From Conexibacter sp. DBS9H8 (GTDB lineage Bacteria; Actinomycetota; Thermoleophilia; Solirubrobacterales; Solirubrobacteraceae): a DNA stretch of 64,000 nucleotides. Below the pieces are notes generated by a model. The model was not told the DNA's origin. It worked only from the letters and a program-made list of their open reading frames with translations, and did no database searches. The stretch lies in the NCBI RefSeq assembly GCF_023330685.1, contig NZ_CP097128.1, forward strand, positions 2,046,001-2,110,000. Direction: 5' to 3'. Each line of letters opens with the position of its first letter. Position 1 is the first letter of the stretch. Positions 32,526 to 41,892 of this stretch are shown here, in pieces. The position numbers and the translations under genes are program-made.

Positions 32526-34535
32526 ATGGATCAATACGATAGGCCGCCGATGAGTGACCAGCTCGCCGACGAGACCGTGGCCTTCACGCTGCCCAACGGC
32601 GCCGCGCTGACCCTGCCTCCGCACGCGACCGGCGCCGACGCCGCGGCGGCGATCGGCGCCGGCCTCGCCCGGGCGGCGCTGGCGGTCAAGGTGGACGGGA
32701 TCACCCTCGACCTCGCCCGGGAGCTGCCCACCGACGGGGAGCGGCGGATCGAGATCATCACCGAGAAGAGCGGCGCCGAGGCGCTCGAGCTGATCCGCCA
32801 CGACACCGCCCACGTGCTCGCCACGGCGATGCTCGAGCTTCACCCGGGGGTGAAGATCTCGATCGGACCGGCGATCGAGAACGGCTTCTACTACGACTTC
32901 GACTTCCCCGACGGGGTCAGCCTCTCGGACGCGGACTTCCCGGCGATCGAGGCGCGGATGCGCGAGCACGTCCGGGCCGACGAGCGGTTCGTGCGTGAGG
33001 ACGTCAGCGTCGAAGCCGCCCTCGAGCGCTTCCGCGCCGAGCAGCAGCCCTACAAGGTCGAGCTGATCGAGGACCTCGTCCGGAACGCCCCGGTGGACGC
33101 GCCGGTCACGAGCGTCAGCCTGTACACGAACGGACCCTTCACAGACCTCTGTCGCGGGCCCCACGCGCCGAGCACCAAGCGGATCAAGGCGTTCAAGCTC
33201 CAATCGGTGGCCGGCGCCTACTGGCGGGGCGACTCGGCTCGCAAGATGCTCACGCGCGTCTATGGGACGGCGTTCCTCTCCCAGGCCGAACTCGAGGAGC
33301 ACCTCGAGCGACTCGAACGCGCACGGGCCAACGATCACCGCCGCCTCGGACCCCAGCTCGGAATGTTCCAGTTCTCGGAGGTCTCCCCGGGAGCGGCGTT
33401 CTGGATGCCGGGCGGAACCGCGGTGTTCAACGAGCTCGTCCGCCTCAGCCGGGAGATGGGGGCCGCCCGTGGCTACCTGGAGGTGAAGACCCCGCAGGTG
33501 TTCGACTCCCATCTGTGGAAGACCTCCGGGCACTGGGACAAGTACCGGGAGAACATGTTCGTCACCGAGTATGAGGAGCGCGAGATGGCGCTCAAGCCGA
33601 TGAACTGTCCCGGCCACTGTCAGCTCTACGCGATGGCCCCGCACTCCTACCGGGACCTGCCCCTGCGACTGTGGGAACCCGGCCTGCTGCACCGCCGGGA
33701 GGCCTCCGGCACGCTGCACGGCCTCCTCCGGGTCCGCCACTTCGCCCAGGACGACTCGCACATCTTCTGCACCGAGGAGCAGATCCAGGCGGAGGTCGCC
33801 GGGGTGCTCGCCTTCGCCGCCGACACCTACGGGCTGTTCGGACTCGACGTCCACTACGAGCTGTCGACGCGTCCGGAGGTCCGGATCGGCTCCGATGAGC
33901 TGTGGGACCGGTCCGAGGCCGCCCTCGCCGCCGCCCTCGACTCCCTCGGCCTGCCCTACGTCGTCAACGCCGGGGACGGCGCCTTCTACGGGCCGAAGAT
34001 CGACATCCACATGACCGACTCGCTCGGCCGCTCCTGGCAGCTGGGCACCTGTCAGCTCGACTACAACTTCCCGGAGCGGTTCGATCTCACCTACATCGGG
34101 GCGGACAACGCCGAACACCGCCCGGTGATGCTCCACCGGGCACTGATGGGCTCCTACGAGCGGTTCATCGGGATCCTGCTCGAGCACTTCTCCGGTGAGC
34201 TGCCGCTCTGGCTCGCCCCGCGGCAGGTGACGGTGCTGCCGATCAGCGAACGCCACGCCGCCTATGCGGCCGAGGTCCTCCAGCGGCTGGCTGCCTCCGG
34301 GCTGCGTGCCGACGTCGATAGCCGTGATGAGAAGGTCGGCCGGAAGGTGCGCGATGCCGAACTCGCCAAGGTCCCCTACATGCTCGTCGTCGGAGATCGG
34401 GAGGCGGCCGAGAGGCAGGTCGGGGTGCGCGTCCACGGCGGCGGTGATCTCGGCGCCGAGTCGCTCGACGGCTTCATCGAACGGGTGCTCGCGCGGGTGC
34501 GCGAGCGCGACCTGCTCCGTGAGGGAACGGCGTGA
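32526..34535 (+). CDS. thrS: Threonyl-tRNA synthetase
   Basis: The 669-residue class II synthetase charges tRNA-Thr. Domains in order: TGS (about residues 15-75), the editing/second-additional domain with HDTAHVLATAM and the later LCRGPHAPS metal-site segment (about 90-235), the catalytic core with motif 2 around EPGLLHRREASGTLHGLLRVR, zinc-binding Cys in MNCPGHC, motif 3 HRALMGSYERFIGILLEH, and the anticodon-binding domain (about 560-660). ATG 32526 has GAGG 8 nt upstream; ATG 32550 is a possible alternative with a TACGAT element 9 nt before it. It is preceded by a Thr-codon leader, suggesting control by threonine or charged tRNA-Thr. Confidence 0.97.
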   Translation: MDQYDRPPMSDQLADETVAFTLPNGAALTLPPHATGADAAAAIGAGLARAALAVKVDGITLDLARELPTDGERRIEIITEKSGAEALELIRHDTAHVLATAMLELHPGVKISIGPAIENGFYYDFDFPDGVSLSDADFPAIEARMREHVRADERFVREDVSVEAALERFRAEQQPYKVELIEDLVRNAPVDAPVTSVSLYTNGPFTDLCRGPHAPSTKRIKAFKLQSVAGAYWRGDSARKMLTRVYGTAFLSQAELEEHLERLERARANDHRRLGPQLGMFQFSEVSPGAAFWMPGGTAVFNELVRLSREMGAARGYLEVKTPQVFDSHLWKTSGHWDKYRENMFVTEYEEREMALKPMNCPGHCQLYAMAPHSYRDLPLRLWEPGLLHRREASGTLHGLLRVRHFAQDDSHIFCTEEQIQAEVAGVLAFAADTYGLFGLDVHYELSTRPEVRIGSDELWDRSEAALAAALDSLGLPYVVNAGDGAFYGPKIDIHMTDSLGRSWQLGTCQLDYNFPERFDLTYIGADNAEHRPVMLHRALMGSYERFIGILLEHFSGELPLWLAPRQVTVLPISERHAAYAAEVLQRLAASGLRADVDSRDEKVGRKVRDAELAKVPYMLVVGDREAAERQVGVRVHGGGDLGAESLDGFIERVLARVRERDLLREGTA

Positions 34536-34567
34536 GCGGCGACCGGTGGGCGTGAGGGGCCGGGGGC

Positions 34568-34573
34568 TATACT
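34568..34573 (+). promoter_or_regulatory. -10-like element upstream of infC
   Basis: TATACT in the 116-nt thrS-infC gap, about 79 nt before the infC start. A good -35 is not visible. Confidence 0.35.
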
Positions 34574-34651
34574 CGGTGGCGTTGACTGATACGCATCTTT
34601 TCCCCACTTGGCCCGGCGTCGCAGCTTGAATCCTCGCCGGAGTGACATCTA

Positions 34652-35899
34652 GTGCCGGTCCCTCGTAGGTACGACCGGCGGCCGCCGGAGCGGGACCAGA
34701 CCCGAATCAACGACCGGATCCGTGTGCCCGAGGTCCGCCTCGTGGGTGCCGACGGCAAACAGATCGGCGTCGTCAAGACCTCTGAGGCGCTCGCCTATGC
34801 GCAGGAGCGCGACCTCGATCTCGTCGAGGTCGCCCCGGAGGCCCGCCCGCCTGTCTGCCGCGTCCTCGACTATTCGAAGTTCAAGTACGAGCAGGCGCTG
34901 AAGCAGAAGGCGGCGCGCAAGCACCAGCAGCAGATCACGATCCGCGAGATCAAGTTCCGTCCGAAGATCGCCCAGAACGACTACGACACCAAGAAGGGGC
35001 ACGTCGAGCGGTTCCTGCGCGGCAAGGACAAGGTCAAGATCACGATCATGTTCCGCGGCCGCGAGGTGACCCACCCCGAACGGGGCGTCGCGCTGTTGGA
35101 CAAGCTCGCCGGAGAGTTGGCTGAGCTCGCCGTCGTCGAGCAGTCGCCGCTTCAGGACGGGCGCAACATGACGATGATGCTCGCCCCCTCCAAGGCCGTC
35201 CTCGCCCTCGAGGACCACGAGCACGAGGAGCACGACGACGGTGCGCCGCGCGGCAAGAAGCCCCACAAGCACGACCAGCACGCCGAGGAGTTCTCGGCCG
35301 TGTCTGAGCCCGACGCGGACGAGGTGCCCGAGGACGACTTCGATGACGACACGGAGATCGCCCCGATCACAGAGATCGAACCGATCACCGAGATCGAGGC
35401 CGAGCCCGAGCCCGAGCCGGCCGCGCCCGTCGTCGCCGCACCCGTCCCCGAGTCCGTCGACGTCGAGGAGACCCCTTCGGGCCGTCCGGCTCGGAAGGTG
35501 AAGAGCGCTCCCAAGGGGGGAGGAGCCGCGGCGAAACGGGCCGCCGCCCTCCAGGCCGTCGCCGACTCCGCCGCGGAGAACGCCGCCTCCGAGGACGGGG
35601 ACGCGAAGCCGCCACCGGTCGCGGCCGCCCCCAGCTCCGCCGACCCGGGACCGTCCGTCGCCTCGGCCCCCGCCGAGACGTCCGAGGACGGGTCGACGGA
35701 AGCCGTCCCGAAGCCGACCGCCCCTCGCAAGAAGAGCGGGGTCAAGTCGCCGGTGACCAAGCCCGCGAGCCCAAAGCCGCGGGCGCCGAAGGCCACCGCC
35801 GCCGACGCGACGAATGGGGCGTCTGAGCCGGCCGCCGTCGAGCGCACCGCCCCGCGCCCGGTCAAGGCGAAGGCGAGCTCGGCCGCCAAGGCCGACTAG
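34652..35899 (+). CDS. infC: Translation initiation factor IF-3 with a long acidic/Ala-Lys tail
   Basis: Residues 1-185 are canonical IF-3, which binds the 30S subunit and checks start-codon selection: NDRIRVPEVRLVGADGKQIGVV at the N-domain, KQKAARKHQQQITIREIKFRP linker and KVKITIMFRGRE in the C-domain. The protein then continues for about 230 residues as a disordered tail, first His/Asp/Glu-rich, then Glu/Pro-rich with a TEIEPITEIE repeat, then Ala/Lys/Pro-rich. Normal IF-3 is about 180 residues. The start is GTG 34652 with GGAG 9 nt upstream; infC often has a rare start codon for autoregulation, but GTG is common here. Confidence 0.95.
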   Translation: MPVPRRYDRRPPERDQTRINDRIRVPEVRLVGADGKQIGVVKTSEALAYAQERDLDLVEVAPEARPPVCRVLDYSKFKYEQALKQKAARKHQQQITIREIKFRPKIAQNDYDTKKGHVERFLRGKDKVKITIMFRGREVTHPERGVALLDKLAGELAELAVVEQSPLQDGRNMTMMLAPSKAVLALEDHEHEEHDDGAPRGKKPHKHDQHAEEFSAVSEPDADEVPEDDFDDDTEIAPITEIEPITEIEAEPEPEPAAPVVAAPVPESVDVEETPSGRPARKVKSAPKGGGAAAKRAAALQAVADSAAENAASEDGDAKPPPVAAAPSSADPGPSVASAPAETSEDGSTEAVPKPTAPRKKSGVKSPVTKPASPKPRAPKATAADATNGASEPAAVERTAPRPVKAKASSAAKAD

Positions 35900-36006
35900 G
35901 CGGGATCCCCTCAGCGGTCCCCCCCGGGGGGTCTGCGGCCGCTTCCCGGCCGTTGCCCGCCGCCCCGGGGAGAGCGCGAACCGACCTGCTTTACTAGGCG
36001 ACCGCC

Positions 36007-36216
36007 ATGCCGAAGATGAAGACCCACTCGGGCGCCAAGAAGCGCTTCAAACTCACCGCGACCGGCAAGGTGAAGGCGCGCCACGCCTTCTCCTCCCACA
36101 TCCTCGAGAAGAAGTCGCCGAAGTACAAGCGCAACCTGTCCAACGACGTGATGCTCTCCGACCACGACGCACCGCGCGTGAAGGTGCTGCTGAACGCCCC
36201 CAAGAAGGGCCGCTGA
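36007..36216 (+). CDS. rpmI: 50S ribosomal protein L35
   Basis: The 69-residue basic protein begins [20 protein letters not shown], the hallmark of bL35, and has normal length. It is a large-subunit protein in the conserved infC-rpmI-rplT order. A GC-rich palindrome (CCCCCC/GGGGGG) lies in the 107-nt gap after infC. Confidence 0.98.
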   Translation: MPKMKTHSGAKKRFKLTATGKVKARHAFSSHILEKKSPKYKRNLSNDVMLSDHDAPRVKVLLNAPKKGR

Positions 36217-36220
36217 TCCC

Positions 36221-36586
36221 ATGGCACGAGTCAAGCGTTCCGTCCACGCCAAGAAGAAGCGCCGGGAAACCCTCGCCCTCACCAAGGGGATGCGGGGCGA
36301 CGCGAGCCGCCACTACAAGCAGGCCAAGCAGGCCCTGATCAAGGCTGACACGTACGCCTACCGGGACCGGCGCACCCGCAAGCGGGACTTTCGCAAGCTG
36401 TGGATCACCCGGATCAACGCCGCCGCACGGCTCAACGGGCTCTCCTACAGCCAGTTCATGAACGGCCTCAACAAGGCGGGCGTCGAACTCGACCGCAAGG
36501 TGCTCGCCGACATCGCCGTCCATGACGAGGCCACCTTCCGACGTTTTGCCGACCGCGCCCGTGAGGCGCTGGCTGCGGCGCAGTAG
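36221..36586 (+). CDS. rplT: 50S ribosomal protein L20
   Basis: The 121-residue basic, helical protein has the bL20 signature: [17 protein letters not shown] at the N-terminus, [16 protein letters not shown] and [12 protein letters not shown]. It binds 23S rRNA early in 50S assembly and often represses its own operon. It starts 4 nt after rpmI and a strong terminator follows. Confidence 0.98.
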   Translation: MARVKRSVHAKKKRRETLALTKGMRGDASRHYKQAKQALIKADTYAYRDRRTRKRDFRKLWITRINAAARLNGLSYSQFMNGLNKAGVELDRKVLADIAVHDEATFRRFADRAREALAAAQ

Positions 36587-36615
36587 ATCGCCCCGCACCG
36601 GCAACCGCTTCAATC

Positions 36616-36646
36616 GGGCGCACTCCCTCGGGAGGGCGCCCTTTTT
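36616..36646 (+). terminator. Rho-independent terminator after rplT
   Basis: GGGCGC / GCGCCC outer stem continued by an inner CTCC/GGAG stem, followed by five T residues. It ends the infC-rpmI-rplT unit. Confidence 0.93.
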
Positions 36647-36667
36647 CGTTCTCGACCCGCACCGCTC

Positions 36668-37417
36668 ATGCTCATCACCAGCTCCCACAACGAGACACTC
36701 AAGGAGGTCCGCCGGCTCAACGGCCGCCGGCGCGACCGCGAGCAGCTCGGTCGATTCGTCGCCGAAGGGGAGGATCTCCTCGCCGCCGCCGAGGCGGCCG
36801 GGTGGACGCCGCTGGCGCGCCTCGTCGCCCATCAGAGCGGGCTCGACGGGGTCGAGGTGATGCCGCCGCTGCTCGCCGGGGTGTCGGAGCTCGGGTCGGG
36901 CACGCGGGCGCTTGGGATCTACCCGATCCGCTGGGCGCCGACGGCGACCGGCCCACTCTGTCTCTACCTCCACGGCGTCTCTGACCCCGGAAACCTCGGC
37001 ACGATCCTCCGCTCCGCCGAGGCGTTCGCTGCCTCGTCGGTCGTGCTCGGTCCCGGCTGTGCGGACCCGTTCGGCCCCAAGGCGGTGCGCGCGTCGATGG
37101 GGGCGATCTTCACCGTCCCGGTGCTTCGCGGTGGGGTCGAGGTCCTGCCGGGGCGCCGCCTCGCCCTCGACGTACACGGCTCTCAGGACCTGCGGGACGT
37201 CCTTGTCGGCCTGCTTGACGCCGCCTCCGACCCCGACGCCGCCTCCGACCCCGACGTCGTGCTCCTGCTCGGCGCCGAACGGGAGGGGCTGCCCGCCGAC
37301 CTGCTCGACGCCGCCGACACGGTCGCGAGGATCCCCGTCGCCAACCACTCCCTCAACGTGGCGATGGCGGCAACCGTCGCTCTGTACGAGCTCGCATCTA
37401 GGATGCCGCTGCGATGA
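36668..37417 (+). CDS. TrmH/SpoU-family RNA 2'-O-methyltransferase
   Basis: The 249-residue protein is a SPOUT methyltransferase. The N-terminal substrate domain (about 1-90) is followed by the knotted catalytic domain with LHGVSDPGNLGTILRSAEAF, a DPFGPKAVRASMGA segment, LLLGAEREGLP and the C-terminal PVANHSLNVAMAATVALYE, all canonical. It probably methylates 23S rRNA or a tRNA. Its position directly before pheS, overlapping by 4 nt, is typical. An 18-nt unit is duplicated in tandem at 37217-37252, giving a repeated DAASDP in a surface loop. Confidence 0.92.
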   Translation: MLITSSHNETLKEVRRLNGRRRDREQLGRFVAEGEDLLAAAEAAGWTPLARLVAHQSGLDGVEVMPPLLAGVSELGSGTRALGIYPIRWAPTATGPLCLYLHGVSDPGNLGTILRSAEAFAASSVVLGPGCADPFGPKAVRASMGAIFTVPVLRGGVEVLPGRRLALDVHGSQDLRDVLVGLLDAASDPDAASDPDVVLLLGAEREGLPADLLDAADTVARIPVANHSLNVAMAATVALYELASRMPLR

Positions 37418-38490
37418 TTGACGCGATCACCGAGTTGCGCGACGCCGGACTGGCCCGGATCGCCGCCGCGCAGACGAGCGCCGAGCTCGAGCAGCTCCGC
37501 ATCGCCCTGCTCGGACGCAAGGCCGAGCTGCCGAACCTCCTGCGGGGCGTCGCCGAGCTTCCGCCCGAGCAGCGCGGACCGGTCGGACGGGCCGCCAACG
37601 AGGCTCGCGGCGCCCTCGAGGCCGCCCTCGAGACCGCCGGCGCTCGGATCGCCGCCGCCGAGCTCGAGGCCCGCCTGCTCAGCGACCGGATCGACATCAC
37701 GCTGCCGGCCGACCCGCTGCCGCGTCCCGGGCGGCTGCACCTGCTCACCCAGGTCCGCAGAGAGATCGAGGACGTCTTCATCGGCCTCGGGTTCCGGATT
37801 GAGGAGGGGCCCGAGATCGAGTCGGTCTACTTCAACTTCGACGCCCTCAACCACGATCCGACCCACCCGGCCCGGCTGGAGAGCGACACCTTCTATTTGA
37901 GCGAGCTGCCCGGCGCCCCCGAGGAGATGGCGGGCCGGCTGCTGCTGCGCACCCACACGAGCCCGATGCAGGTCCGGGCGATGCTCGCCACCCCGCCGCC
38001 GATCGCGATCATCGTCCCAGGCCGCGTCTACCGCCGCGACTCGGACGTCACCCACACCCCGCAGTTCCACCAGATCGAGGGTCTCGTCGTCGCAGAGGAC
38101 ATCACCCTCGCCGATCTCAAGGGAACGCTGCTCGCCTTCAGCCGGGCGATCTTCGGACCCGACCGGGAGATCCGCCTGCGCCCACACTTCTTCCCGTTCA
38201 CCGAGCCGAGCGTCGAGGTCGACGTCTCCTGCTTCAACTGCGATCACGGCCGGCTCGCCGACGACAGCCGCTGCCCGCTGTGCAAGGGGACGACGTGGAT
38301 CGAGATCCTCGGAGCGGGGATGGTCGACCCGAACGTCCTCGGCCACGTCACCGCCAACGGCTATGACCCGGAGCGCCACCAGGGGTTCGCCTTCGGTATG
38401 GGGATCGAACGGATCGCGATGCTCAAGCACGGGATCGGCGACCTGCGCCTCCTCTATGACAACGACCTCCGCTTCCTCGAGCAGTTCTGA
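37414..38490 (+). CDS. pheS: Phenylalanyl-tRNA synthetase alpha subunit
   Basis: The 358-residue alpha subunit of the alpha2beta2 class II synthetase. An N-terminal coiled coil (about 1-90) precedes the catalytic domain with LRTHTSPMQVRAM, motif 2 around PGRVYRRDSDVTHTPQFHQIEGL and motif 3 GFAFGMGIERIAMLKHGI. The Cys-containing segment CFNCDHGRLADDSRCPLC looks like a zinc-binding insert. It overlaps the upstream methyltransferase gene by ATGA and is 2 nt from pheT. Confidence 0.97.
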   Translation: MIDAITELRDAGLARIAAAQTSAELEQLRIALLGRKAELPNLLRGVAELPPEQRGPVGRAANEARGALEAALETAGARIAAAELEARLLSDRIDITLPADPLPRPGRLHLLTQVRREIEDVFIGLGFRIEEGPEIESVYFNFDALNHDPTHPARLESDTFYLSELPGAPEEMAGRLLLRTHTSPMQVRAMLATPPPIAIIVPGRVYRRDSDVTHTPQFHQIEGLVVAEDITLADLKGTLLAFSRAIFGPDREIRLRPHFFPFTEPSVEVDVSCFNCDHGRLADDSRCPLCKGTTWIEILGAGMVDPNVLGHVTANGYDPERHQGFAFGMGIERIAMLKHGIGDLRLLYDNDLRFLEQF

Positions 38491-38492
38491 GC

Positions 38493-40889
38493 ATGCGCGT
38501 CCCCCTCGACTGGCTCTCTGAATACTGCGCGCCGGCGCTGAGCGCGACCGAGCTGGCGGCCGCGCTCGCCCTCACCGGCACCGAGGTCGAGCGCGTCGAG
38601 CACCATGGCGTCGCCACGCCCGACGGGTTCGTCGTCGGGCACGTGCTCGAGGCGACCAAGCACCCCGACGCTGACCGCCTCCGCGTCTGTGTCGTGGAGA
38701 TCGGGGATGGCGAGCCCCGCCAGATCGTCTGCGGCGCCCCGAACGTCGCCGCCGGACTGACCGTCGCGGTCGCCCAGCCCGGCAGCGTGATGCCGGACGG
38801 GACCCGCCTGAAGAAGGCGAAGCTGCGCGGCCAGGAGTCCCACGGGATGATCCTGTCCGAGCGGGAGCTCGCCATCAGCGCCGAGCACGACGGGATCATG
38901 GTGCTGCCCGGGACCCCGGCGCCGGGCACTCCGCTCGCGGAGGTGATCCCGATCGGCACCGACGTGCTCGTGCTCGAGATCACCCCGAACCGGCCGGACT
39001 GCCTCGGGATCTACGGCGTCGCCCGGGAGGTGCACGCCGCCACCGGCGCGCCGCTCGCCCCCGAACCCTGGGCTGAGGATCCCGGCAGCCTCGGGCCGCT
39101 CGCGGGCGTCGAGATCACCAACGCGGCCGGACCCGAGCTCAACCCGCGCTTCACCGCCCGCATCTTCGGCGGGGTCCGGGTCGGCCCGTCCCCGATCTGG
39201 CTCAAGGCCCGCCTGATGGCCGCCGGGATGCGGCCGATCTCCAACGTCGTCGACATCACCAACTACGTGATGCTCGTCACCGGCCAGCCGATGCACGCCT
39301 TCGACCTCGACCGGGTCGCCGGACGGCGCCTCAACGTCCGCCGGGCCCGGGCGGGGGAGACCGTCGAGACCCTCGACGGCCAGGCCCGGACGCTCGATCC
39401 GGACATCGTGCTGATCGAGGACGCCGACGGGCCGACCTCGATCGCCGGGGTGATGGGCGGCGCCCGCTCGGAGGTGTCTGAGACGACGAGCACCGTGCTC
39501 GCCGAGGTCGCCACCTGGAACGGGCCGAACATCCACGAGACCGCGCTCAAGCTCGCGCTCAACTCCGAGGCGGCCAGCCGCAACGCCAAGGGCCTCGCCC
39601 CCGAGCAGACCCTGTGGGCCCAGGCGCTCGCCACCCGCATGTTCAGGGAGCTGACGGGCGCGACGGTCAGCCCGGGGACGCTCGACCTCGGCGGGGACGG
39701 GCCCGCCCCGGCGAAGATCGCCCTGCGCACCGCCCGGATCGCCGCGCTGCTCGGGACCGAGGTGCCCCGCGAGCGCGCCGCCGAGGTGCTCGACGCGCTC
39801 GGGTTCACGACCGCCGCCACGCCTGAGGGGCTGGCGGTCACCGTACCTCCGGTCCGCCGCACCGACGTCACCCGGGAGGTCGACCTGATCGAGGAGATCG
39901 CCCGTCTCGCCGTGCTCGGCGACCTGCCGGCGACGCTGCCGCGCCGGTCCGGTTCCGGGGCCCTGTCCGCCCGCCAGCGCCTGCGCCGCCGCGCCGCGGA
40001 CCTGCTCGCCGGGGCGGGCCTGTCCGAGGTCGTCGGCTGGTCCTTCGCGGCGCCGGACCAGAACGCTCGGCTGCGCCTCGCCGACCCCGCCGTCACGCTC
40101 GCCAACCCGATGTCGGCCGACCACTCCCGACTGCGTACCACCCTGCTCGGCTCGGTGCTCGACGTCGCCGCCCACAACCGCGCCCAGGGCGCGGAGCGGA
40201 TCGCGATCTTCGAGATGGGCGCCGTCTACCGGCCCGAGCGGATCGCCCCCCGCGCCGAGGACGTCCACGCCCTCGCCCTGCTCACCGGGCCGGTGCGGAC
40301 CCCGACCTGGCGCGAACCCGCTCCGCCGCCGGCGGACGTGTTCGCCGCCAAGGGGGTCGCTGAGGTGCTGCTCGACGGGCTCGGGATCGCATGGGAGCTC
40401 GTGCCCGGCCAGGCGCTCGCCACTCTGCACCCGACCCGCAGCGCCGTCGTGCAGGTCAACGGGCACCGGGTCGGGTTCCTCGCCGAGGTGCACCCCGAGG
40501 TCGCCGCCGCTTGGGACCTCGGGCCTGGGCCGGTCGCGGTCGCGGCGATCAACCTCGACGCGCTCGCCCTCCCCGAGACCCGGCAGGCCCGGGATCTCAC
40601 GAGCTTCCCGTCCCTGCGCGAGGACCTCGCCGTCGTCCTCCCCGACACCGTCAGCGCCGCGGAGCTGCTCGCGGTGATCGGCGCCGCCGCCGGCCCGCTT
40701 CTGCACAGCGCCGATGTCTTCGACGTCTACCGGGACAGCGCTCGCCTCGGGGCCGGCCGCTACTCGGTCGCGGTGCGCCTGCACTTCCGCGCCTCCGACC
40801 GGACCCTCACCAATGAGGAGGTTGCCGTCAAGCGCGGGCGGATCATCGCCGCCGTCGCCGACCAGCTCGAAGGGACGATCCGTGCCTGA
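38493..40889 (+). CDS. pheT: Phenylalanyl-tRNA synthetase beta subunit
   Basis: The 798-residue beta subunit shows the bacterial domain order: B1, an OB-fold tRNA-binding domain inserted near residues 45-150 (VVGHVLEATKHPDADRL), B3/B4 editing domain (about 215-380, with GMRPISNVVDITNYVM), B5 domain (about 405-475), a catalytic-like domain and the C-terminal ferredoxin-fold anticodon-binding domain (about 705-798). Together with PheS it charges tRNA-Phe. The 3' end overlaps argC by 8 nt, tying aminoacylation genes to arginine biosynthesis. Confidence 0.97.
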   Translation: MRVPLDWLSEYCAPALSATELAAALALTGTEVERVEHHGVATPDGFVVGHVLEATKHPDADRLRVCVVEIGDGEPRQIVCGAPNVAAGLTVAVAQPGSVMPDGTRLKKAKLRGQESHGMILSERELAISAEHDGIMVLPGTPAPGTPLAEVIPIGTDVLVLEITPNRPDCLGIYGVAREVHAATGAPLAPEPWAEDPGSLGPLAGVEITNAAGPELNPRFTARIFGGVRVGPSPIWLKARLMAAGMRPISNVVDITNYVMLVTGQPMHAFDLDRVAGRRLNVRRARAGETVETLDGQARTLDPDIVLIEDADGPTSIAGVMGGARSEVSETTSTVLAEVATWNGPNIHETALKLALNSEAASRNAKGLAPEQTLWAQALATRMFRELTGATVSPGTLDLGGDGPAPAKIALRTARIAALLGTEVPRERAAEVLDALGFTTAATPEGLAVTVPPVRRTDVTREVDLIEEIARLAVLGDLPATLPRRSGSGALSARQRLRRRAADLLAGAGLSEVVGWSFAAPDQNARLRLADPAVTLANPMSADHSRLRTTLLGSVLDVAAHNRAQGAERIAIFEMGAVYRPERIAPRAEDVHALALLTGPVRTPTWREPAPPPADVFAAKGVAEVLLDGLGIAWELVPGQALATLHPTRSAVVQVNGHRVGFLAEVHPEVAAAWDLGPGPVAVAAINLDALALPETRQARDLTSFPSLREDLAVVLPDTVSAAELLAVIGAAAGPLLHSADVFDVYRDSARLGAGRYSVAVRLHFRASDRTLTNEEVAVKRGRIIAAVADQLEGTIRA

Positions 40890-41892
40890 GTCGGGCCCGC
40901 GCGTGGCCGTCCTCGGCGCCTCCGGTTACGCGGGCGCGCTCGCCGCCGCGCTGCTGACCCGCCATCCGGCCTTTCAGCTTGGCGCCGCGAGCGCGCGGTC
41001 CGACGCGGGCCGGCGTCTCGATCATCTCTACCCGCACCATCGGGTCGCCATCGAACTCGTCAGCCCCGACACGCTCGATCCGGGCGGCTTCGACGCTGCG
41101 ATCGTCGCCTACCCGCACATGGCCGCCGCGCCGGTCGTCGCCGCCTGGCGCTCCGCCGGGGTCAAGGTCGTCGACCTGTCCGCCGACTTCCGCCTCCGCG
41201 ACGTCGGCACCTACGGTGAGTGGTACGGAGCCCATCCCGAGGCGGAACTCATCGCCGAGGCCGTCTACGGTCTCCCCGAGCTGTACCGGACCGCCATCCG
41301 CGAAGCGAGCCTCGTCGCCAACCCGGGCTGCTACCCGACCGCGACGATCCTTGCGCTCGCGCCGCTCGCCCGTGCCGGGCTGATCGGCGACCTCGTGATC
41401 GACGCGAAGTCCGGGGTCTCGGGCGCCGGTCGGGCGGCGACGGAGGCGACTCACTTCGTCAGCGTCGATGAGAACGTCCGCGCCTACAAGGTGCCCCGCC
41501 ACCGCCACACCCCGGAGATCGAACAGGAGCTCGCCGCGCTCGGCAACCCGGTGACGATCACCTTCACCCCGCACCTGCTCCCCCTCGACCAGGGAGAGCT
41601 CGTCAGCTGCTACGTCACCCTGACCGAGCCAGACCGGTCCGAGACAGAGCTGCGCGACCTCTACGCCGACGCCTACCGGGAGGAGGCGTTCATCGAGACC
41701 GTCGACACGCTCCCCGGGGTCAGGGACGTCCGCGACACGAACATCTGCCGGATCGGCCTGCACAAGGACGAGCGGACCGGCCGGGCGATCGTGTTCGGCG
41801 CGATCGACAACCTGTGGAAGGGCACCGCCTCTCAGGCGATCCAGAATCTCAACCTGATGTTCGGCTACGCGGAAGGGCTCGGGATCGGCTGA
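40882..41892 (+). CDS. argC: N-acetyl-gamma-glutamyl-phosphate reductase
   Basis: The 336-residue NADPH enzyme makes N-acetylglutamate semialdehyde, the third step of arginine synthesis. The dinucleotide motif GASGYAGA is at the N-terminus, the catalytic Cys is in NPGCYPTAT (about residue 151) and the catalytic His segment is PRHRHTPEIEQEL. GTG 40882 is chosen because it overlaps the pheT stop and has AAGGGA upstream; the longer frame upstream is pheT antisense-frame sequence. The stop overlaps the argJ start (TGATG). Confidence 0.97.
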   Translation: MPESGPRVAVLGASGYAGALAAALLTRHPAFQLGAASARSDAGRRLDHLYPHHRVAIELVSPDTLDPGGFDAAIVAYPHMAAAPVVAAWRSAGVKVVDLSADFRLRDVGTYGEWYGAHPEAELIAEAVYGLPELYRTAIREASLVANPGCYPTATILALAPLARAGLIGDLVIDAKSGVSGAGRAATEATHFVSVDENVRAYKVPRHRHTPEIEQELAALGNPVTITFTPHLLPLDQGELVSCYVTLTEPDRSETELRDLYADAYREEAFIETVDTLPGVRDVRDTNICRIGLHKDERTGRAIVFGAIDNLWKGTASQAIQNLNLMFGYAEGLGIG

